NCBI GenBank assembly: GCA_036169815.1
Contig: JAVHOA010000104.1
Location: 1-31,260 of the forward strand
Length of the DNA: 31,260 nucleotides
Direction: 5' to 3'
Source: Hydrocurvibacter sp036169815
Lineage (GTDB): Bacteria > Campylobacterota > Campylobacteria > Campylobacterales > Sulfurimonadaceae
Shown: one piece after another, positions 26,564 through 31,260 of the stretch
Layout: every line of letters begins with the position of its first letter
Numbering within the stretch: position 1 is the stretch's first letter
Translations under genes and position numbers: made by a program
Notes under the pieces: generated by a model
What the model saw: only the letters and a program-made list of their open reading frames with translations
What the model was told of the DNA's origin: nothing
Databases searched by the model: none

Positions 26564-27072
26564 TACATCAACCTCTTCGTTTTTTGAGATTTAATCGCTT
26601 TTTGCGCACGAATCTTTTTTTGTAAAAGCATCACGCCATATTGAAGCGTCTCAGGACGCGGTGCACACCCTGGAAGATAAAGATCCACAGGGATAATACG
26701 GTCAGCTCCTTGTACTGTTGCGTAGGTGTTAAACATCCCGCCAGTATTTGCGCATGAACCCATAGAGATAACCCATCTTGGTTCTGTCATTTGGTCATAC
26801 AAACGCTTGATAAACTCCGCATGTTTTTTTGTCAAAGTTCCCGCAACAATCATCACATCGGCTTGACGTGGAGAGGCACGAAAGATCGTCCCATAACGGT
26901 CAAAGTCATAGCGAGAAGCACCAGAAGCCATCATCTCAATCCCACAACATGCAAGCCCGTAAGTGAGCGCCCAAAGTGAGTTTGAACGTCCCCAATTGAC
27001 GACTTTGTCAATGGTTGTCAGTGCAACTGGAAGCCCAGCATTTTGCGTATAATTTACTTTATGTTGTGCCAT
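26563..27072 (-). CDS. nuoB: Complex I subunit NuoB, terminal cluster N2
   Basis: 169 residues with the start chosen at 27072 (MAQHKVNY). It holds cluster N2, the last electron carrier before the quinone. Ligands are C42, C43, C107 and C136 (GLACCGIEMM, MGSCANTGG, LPGCAPRPETL). An ATG at 27093 would add seven residues, but AAGGAG sits seven bases before 27072 and none precedes 27093. It overlaps the nuoA end by 19 bases with this start. Confidence 0.95.
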   Translation of the reverse strand: MAQHKVNYTQNAGLPVALTTIDKVVNWGRSNSLWALTYGLACCGIEMMASGASRYDFDRYGTIFRASPRQADVMIVAGTLTKKHAEFIKRLYDQMTEPRWVISMGSCANTGGMFNTYATVQGADRIIPVDLYLPGCAPRPETLQYGVMLLQKKIRAQKAIKSQKTKRLM

Positions 27073-27443
27073 TCTAGGGCTCCTTTTTTCCATGCATATA
27101 CAAAACCAATTGCAAGCAATAAGATAAATGTCATCATCTCAACGAATCCGAACCAACCAAGATATTTAAAATCTACCGCCCATGGGAACATAAAAACGAT
27201 TTCAACATCAAAAAGAATGAAAAGAAGCGCAAACAGATAAAACTGTGGAGAGAGTCTATTTGGCTGTTTTGTAATCTCTGGTCCACACTCATAAACAGAG
27301 AGTTTTATCTTTTCTGTATCTTTTTTTGCCATTGCCCGGCTAACAAGCCTTGCAATATTCGTCGTCATGAAGAACGCACCAAACGTCAGTGCAAATAATA
27401 CAAATACCCCAAAATATGTATTTGCCGTGTGAATATGCTCCAT
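27054..27443 (-). CDS. nuoA: Complex I membrane subunit NuoA, first gene of the operon
   Basis: 129 residues with three membrane helices, the normal size. It has YECGPE in the loop (residues about 50-56, KLSVYECGPEITKQPNRLSPQFYLFALLFILFDVEIVFMFPWAV) and the conserved acidic DVE in helix 2. It surrounds the quinone chamber together with NuoH and NuoJ. The first gene of the nuo operon; GAAGG and AGGA precede its ATG. Confidence 0.96.
   Translation of the reverse strand: MEHIHTANTYFGVFVLFALTFGAFFMTTNIARLVSRAMAKKDTEKIKLSVYECGPEITKQPNRLSPQFYLFALLFILFDVEIVFMFPWAVDFKYLGWFGFVEMMTFILLLAIGFVYAWKKGALEWHNIK
27080..27085 (-). promoter_or_regulatory. Ribosome binding site that decides the nuoB start
   Basis: CTCCTT on the plus strand reads AAGGAG on the coding strand, seven bases before the ATG at 27072. 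It lies downstream of the alternative ATG (27093), so the shorter NuoB is favoured. Confidence 0.75.
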
Positions 27444-27645
27444 ACATCCTACCTTCGTTTATTTTTTGTTATCAAACACTACACTCATAAGTGTTGAAAA
27501 AACAGTTAAAAGCACTATATCAAAAAGAGTATTAAAGCAAGAAGATTTTTTGTAAACAAGAAGAAGCTGTGTCACGAAGAGAAACACTCCATGCTGGCAT
27601 TAGCGCATTAAGTGTAAGTTCGTAACAAATAGTAAAAAAAATAAT
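27444..27645 (-). promoter_or_regulatory. Noncoding leader, probable nuo promoter region
   Basis: 202 bases between the AAA ATPase end and nuoA. A TATAGT-like -10 on the minus strand is at 27514-27519, preceded by T-rich sequence. Two inverted ACACT/AGTGT pairs occur (27481-27494 with a four-base loop, and 27584/27615 farther apart); they may be regulator sites or leader hairpins. No strong GC-rich terminator for the upstream gene set is seen, only an A/T-rich inverted stretch close to 27625-27655. Promoter assignment is tentative. Confidence 0.4.
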
Positions 27646-29382
27646 TTATTTTGTTAAAAATCCAACAGATTTTTCACTGTCAAAATTCCCCTCTTTCTCT
27701 TTTTGAATATGGGAGATAAAATCTTGCAAACTAAAAAGAGGTTCTTGCTTGATTGCAACACTGTACGCGGTATTTTTGATAATGAGATTAATCTGCCCGC
27801 CTGTAAGAGAATACTTTGCGAGTTGTTCAACATCAAAATCTTTTTCATATGGCGCATCTTTTGGAAGCATTTTTTTCCATAGCTGCAGACGTTGGGACTC
27901 ATTTGGTTTTTTAAACTCTATTTTGTAGTTAAAACGCCTTGAAAATGCCACATCGATATTTTCAAGTAAGTTTGTTGTAGCAATCAAAATCCCTTTAAAC
28001 TTTTCTATCTGCTCTAAGAAAATATTTTGCATCTGGTTATGCATCTGCTCTGCTCCACCGCTGGGACCATTGGAGCGTGCACTTAAAAACTGGTCTGCTT
28101 CATTGAGTAAAAGCACGGGCTCTGTTTTTGTCTGCAAAGTGAGTTCATAATAGGTATCAAATATTTTACGTACATTTTTTTCACTCTCGCCTACATACAT
28201 AGAAAGAATCTTAGAACAGTCAAAACTCAGCACTTGACGCTTCAGTGATTTTGCCAAAGAGTGCGCGGTCATAGTCTTTCCAGTTCCAGGAGCACCATAA
28301 AAGATGATGCGTGCATCAATACCGCTTTTTTTATCTTTAATGCCCCAAGCTACCAAGCGCGCGACGACCTCTTTATCGACTTGGCGCATCAGATTATCCA
28401 GAGTATCGCGTGTTTTTGGATTTAAAACGACATCATCAAGATTTGTTTCGGGATCGATAAGCTCAAAAATATCTTGATCTTTGATAAGCATATCGAGTTT
28501 GAGTTTTGTGACTTTTTTCTTTTTTTGCGGATGAATAATGGACTGCAACACCTCATCTGTAATATAAAAAGAGCGTGAAATCCCACCAAAAGGGTTGAGC
28601 ATCTCCTCGTAATCAATAATATCATCTGCGATGAGTTTTGCACCCTCCTCTAAAAGTGAGCGGTTTTTGATGCGGTCATAATCATCAAACGAAATAAGAT
28701 CGATAAGCGTATTCATCTCACGAAGCGAGGTTTCTGTGGCATTGTACTCTTCACGCAACAAAGCCAAAAAGATTACTTCCTCTTTTTTCTCAAGTTTTTT
28801 TTGTTTAAAAAACTTATCTAAAACAATATCTTCGGCTGTTTCTTTAATCCGCTCGGCGATTCTTGTTTCTAAAAGAGTGAGTTTATTTTGAATACGATCG
28901 ATTCCGAGCGAATGTTCATGGACGTTATGGCGGATGGCGCTCATTTTTTGATACATCTCGATTCTAAAAAACTGATCTTGCAGATATTCCAAATGATCTG
29001 CGTACGGCTTCACATCTGGGAGCGAAAGCTCTAAACTTCCCTCTTCAAGCAGTCTTAAAAATGAGGAAGTGAGTCCAACCACTCCATTTAAAAGCTCTAA
29101 ATTTATCACTTCGCTAATCTTTACTGGTGTAAAAGTTCTTTGATTGATCCAGCCAAGTTCTAAAAGTGCTTTGATATCACTCAAATGTTCAAGATACACA
29201 TAATCATCGGCGCCGTAAAGATCTTGTAAAAGCTCCAAAACGAGCATATCTTCATTGCCCTGAAGAAACTTTTTAACTAAATGGCGCAAAAGCTTTACTT
29301 CCGCTTCGCTGCATTTAAGCTGTGAAAATAGGTCGCTTTTAGCGACATCGGTATGCTCTATAAAATTGATTACGTTTTTCAA
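27646..29382 (-). CDS. AAA-family ATPase of unknown target
   Basis: 578 residues. The N-terminal 340 residues are mostly charged helices with likely coiled coil at about 140-235; the AAA module is about 345-550. Walker A is GAPGTGKT at 363-370; Walker B is VLLLNE at 423-428, with asparagine N427 where aspartate is usual; sensor 1 is ATTN (468-471), the arginine finger pair is R482/R483, and GGQI (528-531) is the sensor-2 region. YVGESEKNV fits a pore loop-like segment. The start is TTG, overlapping the stop of the ligase gene (TTGA). Its substrate is not evident. Confidence 0.85.
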   Translation of the reverse strand: MKNVINFIEHTDVAKSDLFSQLKCSEAEVKLLRHLVKKFLQGNEDMLVLELLQDLYGADDYVYLEHLSDIKALLELGWINQRTFTPVKISEVINLELLNGVVGLTSSFLRLLEEGSLELSLPDVKPYADHLEYLQDQFFRIEMYQKMSAIRHNVHEHSLGIDRIQNKLTLLETRIAERIKETAEDIVLDKFFKQKKLEKKEEVIFLALLREEYNATETSLREMNTLIDLISFDDYDRIKNRSLLEEGAKLIADDIIDYEEMLNPFGGISRSFYITDEVLQSIIHPQKKKKVTKLKLDMLIKDQDIFELIDPETNLDDVVLNPKTRDTLDNLMRQVDKEVVARLVAWGIKDKKSGIDARIIFYGAPGTGKTMTAHSLAKSLKRQVLSFDCSKILSMYVGESEKNVRKIFDTYYELTLQTKTEPVLLLNEADQFLSARSNGPSGGAEQMHNQMQNIFLEQIEKFKGILIATTNLLENIDVAFSRRFNYKIEFKKPNESQRLQLWKKMLPKDAPYEKDFDVEQLAKYSLTGGQINLIIKNTAYSVAIKQEPLFSLQDFISHIQKEKEGNFDSEKSVGFLTK

Positions 29383-30926
29383 AATTCTCCCTGTTTAATG
29401 CGCTCTTTTAAAACACGCTTGAGTAGTTTTCCTGTCGCCGTTTTTGGTAGTTCCTCTACAAAATGAACCGCTTTTGGTATCTTGAAGTTTGCGAGTGTGT
29501 CTTTGAGATCATGCTTCACTCGCGCTTGAGTGATAGTGGCTGTATCCACTCCATCTTCAAGCTCAACAAACGCCACGGGAACCTCTCCACTGTGGATGTC
29601 AGGTTTGGAAACGACTGCGCAGAGTTTAACATAAGAAAGTTTCATAAGCTCCTCTTCTATCTGGCGTGGATAGATATTGATCCCTTTTGAGATGATGAGA
29701 TCTTTGATACGATCGACGATGTACACAAAACCATCCTCATCCATTTTGCCAAGATCACCCGTTTTGAGCCAACCGCTGATGATGGTCTCTTGCGTTGCTT
29801 GTGGGTTGTTCAAATACCCTTGCATCACACAATCTCCGTTGACGATAATCTCACCAACCGCTCCAAAAGGAAGTTCCACCATCGCTTCATCGACAATTTT
29901 GATACTGTAGCTAGGAAGTGCACGCCCCACTGAATAGACTCTTTGATGTTCTAAAGAGTTCACGCAAACCGCAGGAGAACACTCACTAAGCCCATACCCT
30001 TCGAGCATTTTTGCCCGTTTAAATACTTTAGTATATCGGTTGAGTGTCTCTTCACTAAGCGCAGAAGCCCCTGAGATAAATCCACGAATCGAGTTAAACC
30101 ATAAAAAATACCACGGCAGTTTTGCACGAATGAGTGCATTGTAAATATCTGGGACACCCAAAAAGATTGTCACACGTTTAAGCAGTGTTTGCTTGATAAT
30201 ATTACTAAAAGGCAAAAGTTTTTTGATGATAACCATCGACGCATCAGCAAAGACAGGTAGCAGCATCATAATGGAAAAAGTAAACGCATGAAACATTGGA
30301 AGATAGAGAATGAAGCGGTCTTTTGAAGTAATATCAAAAATCTTCGTCGCACCTACAAGATTTGAAAAGATATTTCTGTAACTGAGCATCGCGCCTTTTG
30401 GATGGCCTGTGGTTCCAGAAGTATAAAAGATTACTGCAAGATCATCGAGGTTTTTGCTCACACAAAAAGGGCTTACATGTAAGCTATTTTTTGATTGCAA
30501 AACTTCTTGAAACGCTTTTTCTTCTATCCATAAAGTTTTATCTAATGTTGTTACACCACCCAGATCTCTAAGCTCTTTTTCAAACTCCCTCGATGTAAGC
30601 AAAATCTTGGCTTCACAGTCATTTAAAATATAAATAATCTCATCACGTTTGAGCATATTATTAATAGGGACAACAACTCCGCCAAGCTTTCCAATAGCAA
30701 AAACAGCAACCAAAAACTCTAAAGAGTTTGGGAGGACCAAGGCCACTTTTTCATCTTCACAAAAACCGCATTTTTGTAAATAGAGTGCGAGGGCATCAAT
30801 CTTTTTGAGAAGCTCTTTATTTGTAATCTTTACATCATCGATGAAAACTACTTTTTTATTTGGATTTTTTGTGGCGTTTGTCACTGCCATCTCATAAAAA
30901 TTGTTGTGAGGATAGACTAATTGCAT
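29379..30926 (-). CDS. Acyl-CoA ligase-type AMP-forming enzyme
   Basis: 515 residues, ANL superfamily. These enzymes activate a carboxylic acid as acyl-AMP and usually transfer it to CoA. The P-loop YTSGTTGHPKG is at 168-178, YGLSECSP at 311-318, GWLKTGDLG at 385-393, the hinge DRIKDLIISKG at 405-415, and the catalytic lysine K500 lies in PKTATGKLLK. Its length and motifs resemble FadD-like medium/long-chain ligases; the substrate is inferred only from the adjoining FadL-type porin gene, whose stop it overlaps by one base (TAATG). It contains a perfect palindrome at 30472-30483 encoding LHV. Confidence 0.9.
   Translation of the reverse strand: MQLVYPHNNFYEMAVTNATKNPNKKVVFIDDVKITNKELLKKIDALALYLQKCGFCEDEKVALVLPNSLEFLVAVFAIGKLGGVVVPINNMLKRDEIIYILNDCEAKILLTSREFEKELRDLGGVTTLDKTLWIEEKAFQEVLQSKNSLHVSPFCVSKNLDDLAVIFYTSGTTGHPKGAMLSYRNIFSNLVGATKIFDITSKDRFILYLPMFHAFTFSIMMLLPVFADASMVIIKKLLPFSNIIKQTLLKRVTIFLGVPDIYNALIRAKLPWYFLWFNSIRGFISGASALSEETLNRYTKVFKRAKMLEGYGLSECSPAVCVNSLEHQRVYSVGRALPSYSIKIVDEAMVELPFGAVGEIIVNGDCVMQGYLNNPQATQETIISGWLKTGDLGKMDEDGFVYIVDRIKDLIISKGINIYPRQIEEELMKLSYVKLCAVVSKPDIHSGEVPVAFVELEDGVDTATITQARVKHDLKDTLANFKIPKAVHFVEELPKTATGKLLKRVLKERIKQGEF
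30472..30483. repeat. Perfect CTTACATGTAAG inside the ligase gene
   Basis: Exact match, extended GGGCTTACATGTAAGC. It encodes Leu-His-Val in NSLHVSPFC, in the variable region ahead of the P-loop. Confidence 0.9.
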
Positions 30927-31260
30927 TAAAATTTGTATTCCATCCCTGCTGTGAGAAGATAAACACGAGAGTTTGTAAAGTCGCCATTTACATGCCCGCC
31001 ATCAGCAATGTTGTTTACTGCTCTGTCCTCTTTAAACGAAACAAGTCCAGCAAGACCAACATTCATTTTTTCGTTTATCTCGTAGCGACCACCAAGAGAG
31101 ATGACTTTTGAGTTGGAATCTGGATTTTCATAGCCTATTGTTGCGTCTGGTACAGGAGAAACATCATAAGCAAGGCCCACCATCGCTGTTACTTTTTCAT
31201 GTCTGTGACTGAGACCCAAGCGGTATGTGTTGGAATCTTTCCAGTCTTTTTTGATTGGAG
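30926..31260 (-). CDS. C-terminal part of a FadL/OmpP1-type outer-membrane transporter (cut by window end)
   Basis: The reading frame stays open to the window edge, so only the last 111 or so residues are seen. It starts with PIKKDWKDSNTYRLGLSHRH, then AYDVSPVPDATIGYENPDSN, and closes with the terminal strand ending in MEYKF. The DW-DT-YRLG and SPVPD pattern is characteristic of FadL-family channels for fatty acids or hydrophobic compounds. The apparent start at 31219 is internal. Directly followed by the ligase gene, overlapping one base, so import and activation appear coupled. Confidence 0.8.
   Translation of the reverse strand, partial: PIKKDWKDSNTYRLGLSHRHEKVTAMVGLAYDVSPVPDATIGYENPDSNSKVISLGGRYEINEKMNVGLAGLVSFKEDRAVNNIADGGHVNGDFTNSRVYLLTAGMEYKF

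Noticed and set aside
27532..27600. 22-codon minus-strand reading frame upstream of nuoA, possible leader peptide
   Set aside because: No Shine-Dalgarno, no regulatory codon run, and no attenuator-like hairpin with a T-run was found beside it.
27646..29382. ATPase judged inactive because Walker B aspartate is asparagine
   Set aside because: The glutamate after it is present, as are Walker A, sensor 1 and arginine fingers; I recall NEAD-type Walker B motifs in other AAA proteins, so inactivity cannot be claimed.

Overview
This 31.3 kb window looks like a chromosomal segment of a Campylobacterota bacterium (former Epsilonproteobacteria), most likely a Sulfurimonas/Sulfuricurvum-type relative. 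The clues are: a 14-gene complex I (nuo) operon in which the NADH-input subunits NuoE and NuoF are replaced by a 74-residue NuoE-like protein and a large GltD-like flavoprotein; the flagellar gene pflA directly after nuoN, as I recall from Campylobacter jejuni; an MqnP-type prenyltransferase; and a DUF3373-like porin. The genus is an inference. The sequence is AT-rich and densely packed, with many 1-8 base gene overlaps.

Layout. 1-1759: a plus-strand outer-membrane porin with its promoter region. 1760-2036: a gene-free stretch between convergent genes, holding tandem copies of a short palindrome bounded by inverted 31-base repeats and broken by a 100-N assembly gap. 2037-6659 (minus): bcp, murG, ftsW, two small uncharacterised genes and mqnP, apparently one operon read mqnP to bcp. 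6728-7618 (plus): miaA. 7627-27443 (minus): nuoA, B, C, D, E-like, F-like, G2, G1, H, I, J, K, L, M, N, then pflA. 27444-27645: the probable nuo promoter region. 27646-31260 (minus): a FadL-type outer-membrane protein (its N-terminus lies outside the window), an acyl-CoA ligase-type enzyme and an AAA ATPase, with start/stop overlaps.

How the genes work together. The nuo genes encode a complete membrane arm (A, H, J-N) and quinone-reducing connecting arm (B, C, D, I). The electron-input arm is remodelled: two tandem, diverged NuoG proteins, both keeping ligands for all clusters, and a NuoF/GltD chimera in which one cysteine of the NuoF-type [4Fe-4S] motif is glycine. Its electron donor (NAD(P)H, ferredoxin or flavodoxin) cannot be read from sequence. 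MqnP makes the menaquinone precursor that complex I would ultimately use, and PflA couples the ion motive force to the flagellar motor. The FadL/ligase pair suggests import and activation of fatty acids or other hydrophobic acids.

The most unusual signal is a 12-base palindrome, CTTACATGTAAG. It occurs perfectly five times inside unrelated coding genes (murG, miaA, pflA, nuoG2, the ligase gene), in one-base variants at several more sites, and as a tandem cluster in the porin/bcp gap. This is far above chance and looks like a highly iterated genomic motif of unknown function.
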